A DNA stretch of 64,000 bases, from NCBI GenBank assembly GCA_025499705.1, contig JAFMVE010000016.1:41011-105010 (forward strand). Direction: 5' to 3'. The notes beneath the pieces were generated by a model. That model did no database searches and was not told the DNA's origin. It worked only from the letters and a program-made list of their open reading frames with translations. How positions within the stretch are numbered: the stretch's first letter is position 1; every line of letters begins with the position of its first letter. A program made the position numbers and the translations under genes. Positions 8,253-14,673 of this stretch are shown in pieces. This DNA comes from Carboxylicivirga caseinilyticus (GTDB lineage: Bacteria; Bacteroidota; Bacteroidia; Bacteroidales; Marinilabiliaceae).

Positions 8253-9596
8253 ATGAAAATATTACAATTTCTTCAAAAAAACTTGGTTTTTACGATTCCC
8301 GCTTTTATGGTGCTTGGTTTAATATATGGTGCAAACATAGATGCCGTAAGATTAAAAACAACAATACTACCGTTGACATTTCTCATGGTTTATCCGATGA
8401 TGGTAAACTTGAATATTAAAAAAGTCTTTTCGAAAGGAGACAATAAAGTTCAGGTTACAACTCAACTTATTAATTTTATATTAATCCCTTTTATTGGGTA
8501 TATACTTGGTCGTTTATTTTTTCCTGAAAATCCAATTTTAATGCTGGGTTTGTTGTTAACTTCTTTATTGCCTACTTCTGGAATGACTATTTCTTGGACA
8601 GGATTTGCTAAAGGTAATATGGTAGAAGCTGTAAAAATGACAGTAATAGGTCTTATTTTAGGTTCTGCAATTACTCCATTGTATTTGCAACTTTTATTAG
8701 GTGCAAAAATAGAAATTCCTTTGGCTAAAGTATTTCAACAAATTATAGTGGTCGTTTTTCTTCCGATGCTATTTGGTTACATAACTCAGCAATTCATCAT
8801 AAAAAAGTATGGAATGGCTAAATACCAAAAAGATATAAAAAAGATATTTCCACCTATATCTACTCTTGGAGTGTTAAGTATAGTATTTGTAGCAATGGCA
8901 TTAAAAGCAAAGTCAATAGTTGCCGACCCAACAGTCTTAATAAAGTATGCTATTCCATTAGCTATATTGTATATTGCAAACTTTGCTATAAGTACTCTAA
9001 TTGGAAAGTATTTCTTTACACGTGCAAATGGAATTGCCTTGGTATATGGAAGTGTTTTGCGTAACCTTTCTATTGCCTTGGCAATTGCAATGACTGTGTT
9101 TGGCTCTGAGGGTTCAGAAATTGCGCTAATAATTGCAGTAGCTTATATTATTCAAACGCAATCGGCTGCATGGTATGTTAAATTTACCAATGTAATATTT
9201 GGACAAGCACCACCAGATGTAGCTGGCGATGTAATGAGTAAAGGAGTCTTTACTATAAATGATGATAAAAGTATTAAGGAAGCCATAGAATTATTTGAAG
9301 AAGAACATATTCATTCTTTAGTAGTAATGGACTCAACTAATAAGCCAATAGGTATACTCAATACAAGAAACTTGTTTGACCATATAATAAACAACAGCAC
9401 AGATATTTCTCAGAAAATATCGAATATTGATCTTAAACCAATTCTCATTTTCAATGAAACTGACCCATTAATATTAATTGGAAAAGAAATGAAAGATAAT
9501 AATGTGTACAAGGTACTGGTCAAGGATGTCAAACAACAACTCTGTGGCGTAATTACCGAAACAACCTACTTTAAAAGAATTGTGAAAAGCAAATAA
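8253..9596 (+). CDS. BASS-family (bile acid:Na+ symporter/Acr3-like) transporter with C-terminal CBS pair
   Basis: A 447-residue inner-membrane protein. Residues 1 to about 325 form roughly ten hydrophobic helices with BASS/Acr3 features (LPLTFLMVYPMMVNL, LTSLLPTSGMT, GSVLRNLSIALAIAM). The remaining 120 residues form two CBS motifs (VMSKGVFTINDDKSIKEAIE and the half containing NETDPLILIGKEM). CBS pairs usually bind adenine nucleotides, so transport may be gated by energy state. The substrate (arsenite, organic acid or sulfur anion) cannot be told. No ArsR or arsenate reductase is adjacent. It lies 64 bases after the CoADR gene. Confidence 0.8.
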   Translation: MKILQFLQKNLVFTIPAFMVLGLIYGANIDAVRLKTTILPLTFLMVYPMMVNLNIKKVFSKGDNKVQVTTQLINFILIPFIGYILGRLFFPENPILMLGLLLTSLLPTSGMTISWTGFAKGNMVEAVKMTVIGLILGSAITPLYLQLLLGAKIEIPLAKVFQQIIVVVFLPMLFGYITQQFIIKKYGMAKYQKDIKKIFPPISTLGVLSIVFVAMALKAKSIVADPTVLIKYAIPLAILYIANFAISTLIGKYFFTRANGIALVYGSVLRNLSIALAIAMTVFGSEGSEIALIIAVAYIIQTQSAAWYVKFTNVIFGQAPPDVAGDVMSKGVFTINDDKSIKEAIELFEEEHIHSLVVMDSTNKPIGILNTRNLFDHIINNSTDISQKISNIDLKPILIFNETDPLILIGKEMKDNNVYKVLVKDVKQQLCGVITETTYFKRIVKSK

Positions 9597-9721
9597 ACTA
9601 AAATGCTTTCTAAAAAATGGATATTAAAAAAATATAAATCTGTTTTCTTATTAAAATCGTAAACATTTCGTAATTTTATTTGTTCTTTGATAAGAATATT
9701 TCTCCGAAAAGAAATTATATA

Positions 9722-10147
9722 ATGAAGAAGTTGACAGAACAAATAAGCGAAAAGATTAAAAGCGAAGGATTAAAAGTAACCCCTCAGCGAATGGCTGTGT
9801 TAAAAGCTGTTTATGAGCTTAATAATCATCCAACAGCGGATAACATACTCGCCTATGTGAGAAAGGAAAATCCCAATGTTGCGATGGGTACAATTTACAA
9901 AGTGCTTGATACGCTAATCGAAAATAAACTTGTCAAGAAGGTTACAACAGATAATGGAGTTATGCGATACGATGGAATTATGGAAAATCACCATCATTTG
10001 TATTGTGTGGAGTGTGATTTAATAGAGGATTACAACGATAAAGAACTTGACAAGCTGTTAACTGATTATTTCAAGAAAAAAAACATTAAAGGGTTTAAAC
10101 TAAAAAATTTTGTATTGCAAATAAATGGAACTTTTAATAAATGTTGA
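9722..10147 (+). CDS. perR: Fur/PerR-family metalloregulator
   Basis: A 141-residue Fur-superfamily repressor, taking the ATG at 9722 because earlier in-frame starts are non-ATG and fall in AT-rich leader. Winged helix: LKVTPQRMAVLKAVYELNNH and NVAMGTIYKVLDTL. The sensing site looks PerR-like, with Asp84 in RYDG and a His cluster at 90-92. The structural zinc site has Cys95 and Cys98, but the second CxxC is broken: position 138 is Phe (GTFNKC) and only Cys141 remains. It is 16 bases before a peroxiredoxin gene, the classical PerR target. Zinc binding may be weakened. Confidence 0.88.
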   Translation: MKKLTEQISEKIKSEGLKVTPQRMAVLKAVYELNNHPTADNILAYVRKENPNVAMGTIYKVLDTLIENKLVKKVTTDNGVMRYDGIMENHHHLYCVECDLIEDYNDKELDKLLTDYFKKKNIKGFKLKNFVLQINGTFNKC

Positions 10148-10163
10148 ATTTAAAAATTAAAAA

Positions 10164-10877
10164 ATGGAAGAAAATCAAGAATTACAAGCAGTGAGTATGC
10201 CACGTATTGGTGACCCTGCACCGGAATTTAAAGCAGTAACCACACAAGGTGAAATCAATTTTCCCTCTGATTATAAAGGCAAATGGTCAATTTTATTCAG
10301 CCATCCTGCTGATTTTACACCTGTATGTACATCAGAATTTATGACTTTTGCTCATATGGAGAAGCAATTCAATGAAGCTAATTGTGAGCTTATCGGTCTT
10401 TCTATTGACGGCTTGTACAGTCATATTGCATGGCTACGCACCATTAAAGAAAAAATTGAATATAAAGGGATGAAAGACATAGAAGTTACTTTTCCTTTGA
10501 TTGAAGATATTAAAATGGATGTTGCTAAGAAATATGGCATGATTCAACCCAATGAAGACTCAACTAAAGCTGTTCGCGCCGTTTTCTTTGTTGATCCAAA
10601 AGGAATTATTCGTGCTATCATTTATTATCCTTTAAGTTTAGGCAGAAACTTTGATGAGCTATACCGTGCATTAATTGCAATGCAAGCTGCTGATGAATTT
10701 GGAGTAGCAACTCCTGCTGATTGGAGACCAGGAGACGATGTGATTATTAGCCCAGCGGGTTCATGTGGTACAGCAAAAGATAGAATGGAAGATAGTGAAA
10801 TAGATTGTAAGGATTGGTTCTTCTGTACCAAGAAGCTAGATAAAGACGAAGTTTTGAAGAAGGTGTTAAAAAAGTAA
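10164..10877 (+). CDS. peroxiredoxin, Prx6/1-Cys type
   Basis: A 237-residue cytosolic thiol peroxidase reducing H2O2 and organic peroxides. Cys55 in FSHPADFTPVCTSEF is the peroxidatic residue. The long C-terminal arm with DWRPGDDVII is characteristic of the Prx6 subfamily. Extra cysteines near the C-terminus (GSCGTAKDR, EIDCKDWFFC) resemble the archaeal and bacterial members that form a disulfide there. It follows the PerR-like gene by 16 bases and is closed by a clear terminator, so the two form an oxidative-stress operon. Confidence 0.95.
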   Translation: MEENQELQAVSMPRIGDPAPEFKAVTTQGEINFPSDYKGKWSILFSHPADFTPVCTSEFMTFAHMEKQFNEANCELIGLSIDGLYSHIAWLRTIKEKIEYKGMKDIEVTFPLIEDIKMDVAKKYGMIQPNEDSTKAVRAVFFVDPKGIIRAIIYYPLSLGRNFDELYRALIAMQAADEFGVATPADWRPGDDVIISPAGSCGTAKDRMEDSEIDCKDWFFCTKKLDKDEVLKKVLKK

Positions 10878-10898
10878 GCTTTTATTCTCTAAAATAGG

Positions 10899-10923
10899 AA
10901 GTCGGTGAATAGCCGACTTTTTT
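10899..10923 (+). terminator. Rho-independent terminator after the peroxiredoxin gene
   Basis: AAGTCGG and CCGACTT form a 7-bp stem around a TGAATAG loop, followed directly by a T-run. It lies 22 bases after the stop. Confidence 0.9.
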
Positions 10924-10948
10924 CGTTTATTACATTTTTTTCGCATAA

Positions 10949-11053
10949 TTAATGGTTAACACAGGTTAACATAGAGACCAACAGCTTGTTAACCATTAAG
11001 TGACAGAATTTCTATTATTTACAAGCATAGTTAACAAAGTTAACAAGGTTAAC
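10949..11053. repeat. GTTAAC repeat cluster (six copies) with a 13-bp inverted repeat
   Basis: Six GTTAAC hexamers start at 10955, 10965, 10988, 11030, 11039 and 11048. The last three are spaced exactly 9 bases apart (GTTAACAAA, GTTAACAAG, GTTAACGTG). The first and third belong to a perfect inverted repeat, TTAATGGTTAACA at 10949-10961 and TGTTAACCATTAA at 10987-10999. The rest of 10924-11375 is AT-rich with only one hairpin and no convincing gene. The block lies at the left edge of the serine-recombinase element and looks like a multi-site protein-binding region. Confidence 0.7.
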
Positions 11054-11210
11054 GTGTTTTTTTGAGTATTTGGTTTTCAAAGTTTGTTTAGGCCTTCAAT
11101 AATAAAAATATTTTCCAATTTAATTCCAAATTAATATATTTACAGAACAATTTACCAAAGGGTGTAATACTATGAATTGTGCCTAAAGAAATACATATAA
11201 CACTTAAAAT

Positions 11211-11231
11211 AAGCCTCTTACAGAGGCTTTT
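11211..11231 (+). terminator. hairpin with short T-run in the left leader of the element
   Basis: AAGCCTC at 11211 pairs with GAGGCTT at 11223 around TTACA, followed by TTTT. It sits 145 bases upstream of the DUF4248-like gene, so it could be a leader terminator, a small-RNA end or an attenuator. No short peptide upstream is convincing. Confidence 0.6.
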
Positions 11232-11375
11232 CGTGTTTATAGACCCTTTGTGTTTTTTGATTTATTACGATATACTTTGTTTTATTAGTAATAGAATCCT
11301 GTTTAATTCCACGCATGCTTTTCAAAATGCTTTTTGTTTCAAAAAAGTATTCATTTCTCGCAAATTTTTTCAAAT

Positions 11376-11609
11376 ATGATAATACGAAGAACAATATTAA
11401 AACAAGACATTGTAAAGAAGTTATATCCCAATAGTATTTCTATAAGGTCGGCAATGCAGCAACTCAGATGTGAAATTGAAATTTGCCCTCCATTAAAAGA
11501 ACAAATTGCAAAAGCCGGAAATACCAGATGCCATTATTACAACAAACAGCAACTCCTTTTAATCCTGGAACACTTTAGTATATCACTTGAAGAATTTGAA
11601 CAGCTATGA
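11376..11609 (+). CDS. small DUF4248-like element protein
   Basis: A 77-residue protein starting at the ATG at 11376; a longer frame would need a TTG in non-coding-looking sequence. It resembles DUF4248 proteins that accompany Bacteroidota integrated elements: an N-terminal segment (RRTILKQDIVKKLYP), a helix with SAMQQLRCEIEICPPLKEQI and a terminal helix (HYYNKQQLLLILEHF). These look like a small helical DNA-binding or adaptor fold, but no function is known. The stop overlaps the next gene's start by four bases (ATGA), so translation is coupled to the J-domain protein. Confidence 0.6.
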   Translation: MIIRRTILKQDIVKKLYPNSISIRSAMQQLRCEIEICPPLKEQIAKAGNTRCHYYNKQQLLLILEHFSISLEEFEQL

Positions 11610-11983
11610 AGTATTTTCAGGGTATTACTAATGTGGAGCAAGCCAAACTACGTTATCGTCATTTAGCAAAGCAACTCCATCCTGATGCCGGGGGAACTGT
11701 ACTTGAGTTTCAAAAAATGCAGGATGAATATAGAATTACACTTTCAAGATTGCAAGAATGTCACAATCCCGTTAGTAGTCATTTTTCAAAGGCTACACCC
11801 AATGACTTTTTTCAAGGTGAATCACCTGAAAAAGAATTGTTGATTATTTTAGGGAAAATGGCAAAGGTGCTTATTAAAAAGCAAGTGCCACAAAATTATC
11901 TACGTCGGAAGATTACAACGACAAATTCTTCGATAAAGAAAGATGTGCTAAATGAAATAGTGGACATCTTGAATGAGTTATAA
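11606..11983 (+). CDS. J-domain (DnaJ-like) protein of a mobile element
   Basis: A 125-residue protein with an N-terminal J domain: AKLRYRHLAKQLHPDAGG contains the HPD tripeptide that stimulates DnaK ATPase, then a helix FQKMQDEYRITLSRL. It has no G/F or zinc-finger region, so it is a class C J-protein. The C-terminal 60 residues are basic and unassigned. It overlaps the DUF4248-like gene by four bases. Such proteins recur in Bacteroidota integrated elements and may recruit host DnaK to element proteins, which is inference. Confidence 0.8.
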   Translation: MKYFQGITNVEQAKLRYRHLAKQLHPDAGGTVLEFQKMQDEYRITLSRLQECHNPVSSHFSKATPNDFFQGESPEKELLIILGKMAKVLIKKQVPQNYLRRKITTTNSSIKKDVLNEIVDILNEL

Positions 11984-12101
11984 GGGATTGAATAATGCTA
12001 AAAAATAGTTCTTTTTAGAACTCACACAGTTCTAATTCTAATATTCTTTATAGTCCTTAAGCTATAATTCTTGCTATATTACCAATGATTTATAAGATAA
12101 A

Positions 12102-12251
12102 ATGACCAATTCTTTTAGCAAATTCGCTCATCAAGTTACCATTGGCAACCTTACAAATAGACAAATACAAACAAAAATAACCACATTTAGCATATTCAAG
12201 ACAATTATAAAAAAATCTGAGCAAAACCAGCCAGAGCAGACTACGCAATAG
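12102..12251 (+). CDS. possible small protein (49 aa)
   Basis: An open frame of 49 codons begins at ATG 12102 and ends with TAG at 12249-12251. The translation is polar and basic (starts MTNSFSKFAHQVTIGN and ends KSEQNQPEQTTQ), unlike random AT-rich frames, which give Leu/Phe/Lys/Ile-rich strings. It lies between the J-domain gene and another small ORF on the same strand. No family is recognised and no clear ribosome-binding site is seen. An opposing frame over the same bases has a hydrophobic, non-protein-like composition. Confidence 0.4.
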   Translation: MTNSFSKFAHQVTIGNLTNRQIQTKITTFSIFKTIIKKSEQNQPEQTTQ

Positions 12252-12284
12252 GTATAGGTTTGTAGCATAATTTTTATAGCAATT

Positions 12285-12488
12285 ATGCAAAAGCCGGATT
12301 CACATACTATTCAGGAAGCTACTCAGAGGGCAAAACAACGCCTTCCCATAGGGGAACTGCAAAGAAGAAATAAATACAAGGATATTACAGAACAGGAATA
12401 CAATGACCTTTTTGATTGCGCTGAAACCTTTTCTTTATTGATTCTTGAGTCCTTATCAAAGGAAAAAGTTGTGGAGCAAGAGATATAG
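12285..12488 (+). CDS. small hypothetical protein upstream of the serine recombinase
   Basis: A 67-residue acidic/basic helical protein: a charged N-terminal half (QEATQRAKQRLPIGELQRRN) and an amphipathic C-terminal helix (EYNDLFDCAETFSLLILESL). The family is not recognised. It lies 60 bases before the recombinase gene, separated by that gene's probable promoter, so it belongs to the element's left transcription unit. It could be a regulator or a directionality-type factor by position, but no helix-turn-helix is evident. Confidence 0.6.
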   Translation: MQKPDSHTIQEATQRAKQRLPIGELQRRNKYKDITEQEYNDLFDCAETFSLLILESLSKEKVVEQEI

Positions 12489-12513
12489 TGTTATGTAAAA
12501 TCCAGGGAATCAG

Positions 12514-12521
12514 TATATTTG
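12514..12521 (+). promoter_or_regulatory. Bacteroidota -7 box for the serine recombinase
   Basis: TATATTTG matches the TAnnTTTG consensus, 27 bases before the recombinase ATG. The -33 element is weak (no TTTG at the usual spacing). Confidence 0.5.
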
Positions 12522-12548
12522 TAGAGAGTAAGTCTAAAAATGTAGTTT

Positions 12549-14165
12549 ATGAGCAACTTATCCCTTTTTCAACAATTTGCACCGAAAGTCCCTGAAAAAT
12601 TCAAGGAGGGTAACAATGCGGTAATTTATACAAGAGTTTCATCGGCAGACCAGGAAGATAATACAAGTCTTGGTTCTCAGAAAAAGCATTGCGAAAAGTT
12701 TGCTGAACGAAGGGGATTAAATGTTGTAGGCTATTTTGGTGGGACTTACGAATCAGCCAAAACTGATGACCGTAAAGAATTCAACAAGATGCTAACCTTT
12801 GTAAAGAGGTCAAAAAGCATTAATTACGTAATCGTATATTCTTATGAGCGCTTTTCTCGCTCAGGTATTAATGGAGCTTCTATTGCAAATGACTTAATCA
12901 AAAAGCATGGGATTATTACATTAGCAGTTACGCAAGAATTAGACCCAACAACTCCTGCTGGCTCGTTCCAACAAAATATTCTTTTCCTTGTAGGGCAAAT
13001 GGACAATGAATTGAGGCGAGATAAGGTAGTAACCGGAATGAAAGAACTGCTAATAAAAGGACATTGGGTTTGGGCTGCTCCAAGAGGTTATACTGACCTC
13101 AATAAAGGAAAAGCAACTGAGCGTAATTTAGTAATAAATGACGAAGGTAAAATATTAAAGAAGGCTTTCGAATGGAAAGCATATAAACAAACTCCTAATG
13201 CAGAAATATCTCGTAAATTAAAAACATTGGGTGTTGATATCTCTGAAAAAAGATTACACAACCTATTTACAAATCCGTTTTACTGTGGTTTAATTACAAG
13301 CAAAATGCTACCGGGTGAGGTTATTGAGGGTCGTCATGAACCAATGGTCACTCGTGATTTGTTTTTACAAGTAAATAATATTCGACAGGAAAATAGAGTT
13401 CATGGCTTTGTGCATGACAAAGACAATGAGAATCTGCCATTAAAAGTATTTACAAAGTGTGAGAAATGTGGAAAGCCAATGACCGGATATTTGGTTAAAA
13501 AGAAAGGAATTTACTATTACAAATGCAGAACGAAAGGTTGCAGAGTGAATAAAAGTGCCAAATCATTGCACCAAATGTTTCAGAATTTAGTTTCTGCTTT
13601 TCATATCGACAAAGATGAGCAAGAAGTAATCAAGGTCGTACTATCAGAACAAATGAATGTATTTTTCAAATCGAAGAGTGAAGACTCAAAAAAACTAAAA
13701 GCTCAAAAAAGTGAAGTACAAAAGAAACTGGATGCAATCGAAGAAAGGTTTGTTATCGGAGAAATAGACCGTTCATTATATAATAAGTTTAAGCCTAAAT
13801 TCGAGAAAGAAATTATCGAAATTGAGCAGGAATTAAATTCAATGGGCAATTATAGTTCGAACCTCAATAAAGCTTTGAAATTTGTCACTAAAATAAGTTC
13901 TAATTTATTGAATATGTGGGAATCACTTAGTATTGACAGTAAGAAAGTATTCCAAAAAATGCTATTCCCCGAAGGAATTTACTACAATCACGAAAACAAC
14001 CAAGTTCGAACCCCTCGTGTAAATTCTTTTTTCTCTCTAATCCCTGAACTGGCAAGGTACACAGAAGGACATAAAAAAGGGGATTTTATCAATAATGACA
14101 AAATCCCCGCTTTTGTGATCCCGAAGGGACTCTTTAAATTTCGTAATCTATTTTGTTTTAAATAG
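12549..14165 (+). CDS. large serine recombinase (site-specific integrase)
   Basis: A 538-residue large serine recombinase that would integrate and excise the surrounding element. The resolvase domain opens with AVIYTRVSSADQEDNTSLGS, where the first Ser of RVSS is the nucleophile, followed by YSYERFSRSG and the MDNELRRDKV helix region. The recombinase domain has RGYTDLNKGK and NPFYCGLI. The zinc ribbon is CEKCGKPMTGY with KCRTKGC. A coiled coil follows (about residues 375-435). The usual ending is near residue 510; the last 30 or so residues read through a tRNA-like 3' end and hairpin, so the C-terminus was probably altered by the insertion site. Confidence 0.93.
   Translation: MSNLSLFQQFAPKVPEKFKEGNNAVIYTRVSSADQEDNTSLGSQKKHCEKFAERRGLNVVGYFGGTYESAKTDDRKEFNKMLTFVKRSKSINYVIVYSYERFSRSGINGASIANDLIKKHGIITLAVTQELDPTTPAGSFQQNILFLVGQMDNELRRDKVVTGMKELLIKGHWVWAAPRGYTDLNKGKATERNLVINDEGKILKKAFEWKAYKQTPNAEISRKLKTLGVDISEKRLHNLFTNPFYCGLITSKMLPGEVIEGRHEPMVTRDLFLQVNNIRQENRVHGFVHDKDNENLPLKVFTKCEKCGKPMTGYLVKKKGIYYYKCRTKGCRVNKSAKSLHQMFQNLVSAFHIDKDEQEVIKVVLSEQMNVFFKSKSEDSKKLKAQKSEVQKKLDAIEERFVIGEIDRSLYNKFKPKFEKEIIEIEQELNSMGNYSSNLNKALKFVTKISSNLLNMWESLSIDSKKVFQKMLFPEGIYYNHENNQVRTPRVNSFFSLIPELARYTEGHKKGDFINNDKIPAFVIPKGLFKFRNLFCFK
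14073..14108 (-). terminator. minus-strand terminator hairpin inside the recombinase 3' end
   Basis: GGGGATTTT (14079-14087) and AAAATCCCC (14100-14108) form a 9-bp stem. The plus-strand A-run at 14073-14078 gives a U-run on the minus strand. It lies 8 bases beyond a tRNA-like 3' end on that strand, the same order seen beside tRNA-Arg at 49.7 kb. Confidence 0.6.
14116..14132 (-). pseudogene. 17-base tRNA 3'-end fragment
   Basis: Read on the minus strand this is GAGTCCCTTCGGGATCA: part of a T-loop, a T-stem half (CCCTT), a 7-base acceptor strand (CGGGATC) and a discriminator A. The rest of a tRNA does not follow on the 5' side. The fragment is translated as VIPKGL in the recombinase frame. 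It resembles but does not equal the 3' end of tRNA-Arg at 49697, differing at two of the first 16 compared bases. The match is short, so confidence is limited. Confidence 0.5.
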
Positions 14166-14186
14166 TTGTAAAGCACTTAAAATCAA

Positions 14187-14203
14187 GGTCTCGATATAGT
14201 CTC
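14187..14203 (+). repeat. left copy of a 17-base direct repeat (candidate att-like site)
   Basis: GGTCTCGATATAGTCTC lies 21 bases after the serine recombinase stop. It matches 16 of 17 bases of GGTCTCGATTTAGTCTC at 49574-49590 in the same orientation, in the tRNA/integrase interval. The two copies bracket the AT-rich accessory block. Confidence 0.5.
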
Positions 14204-14391
14204 TTCTGATATTGAGAACTTTTGATTACAAATATACAATGAATGTATGCAATGTGAAAAAATACTTGGATTATATTTTAAAACCACCCTTTACTGATAC
14301 AATTCTCCCCTTTACTTTCTACGCGGGCTTTGACAGTCTTAAAAATCAGGTTATTATTGAGTCTCATGTTATAACCTTAAATGTGACAATT

Positions 14392-14520
14392 ATGAAAATT
14401 GGTTATGCAAGGGTAAATGGCAAATATCAGAATTTGGAGATGCAAATTGAAACATTGAATAAAACAGGTTGTACTAAAATCTTTCAGAGAACAAAAAGTG
14501 TATTAAAAGAATGTCCGTAA
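14392..14520 (+). pseudogene. remnant of a Pin/Hin-type resolvase N-terminus
   Basis: From ATG 14392 the 42 residues MKIGYARVNGKYQNLEMQIE and GCTKIFQRTKS follow the N-terminus of small serine recombinases, which usually read GYARVSTxxQNLxxQ. The catalytic Ser of RVS is Asn here (RVN). The frame stops after 42 residues, whereas the family is about 190. An upstream in-frame extension has no resemblance to the family. This is a dead fragment of a second recombinase next to the intact one. The flanking 14204-14391 and 14521-14644 hold nothing else recognisable. Confidence 0.65.
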
Positions 14521-14644
14521 CATGAGAAAATGGTTATTCTTTTATAGGAAATTGTACATTTGAATCAGTTTAAAAGGGTAATGCTTATGATTGATAATAA
14601 GTAAAGAAAGAATCTGATTATTAATTTTTTATAAGTATCAATAA

Positions 14645-14652
14645 TAATTTTG
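14645..14652 (+). promoter_or_regulatory. -7 box before the GNAT-nitrilase gene
   Basis: TAATTTTG fits TAnnTTTG, 21 bases before the ATG at 14674. It follows a T-rich stretch where a -33 element would be expected. Confidence 0.4.
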
Positions 14653-14673
14653 TGTTAATAGATTATACTAAAT

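Noticed and set aside
11179..11379. A 66-codon frame before the DUF4248-like gene
   Set aside because: Composition is Phe/Ile/Leu/Cys-rich, it spans a terminator-like hairpin and has no family match; probably chance.
12090..12290. A minus-strand 66-codon frame opposite the small ORFs
   Set aside because: Very hydrophobic and aromatic translation without a plausible structure; the plus-strand 49-codon frame fits a real protein better.
14212..14391. Upstream part of the frame leading into the resolvase remnant
   Set aside because: It starts with a TTG and shows no similarity to recombinases; only the part from 14392 is supported.
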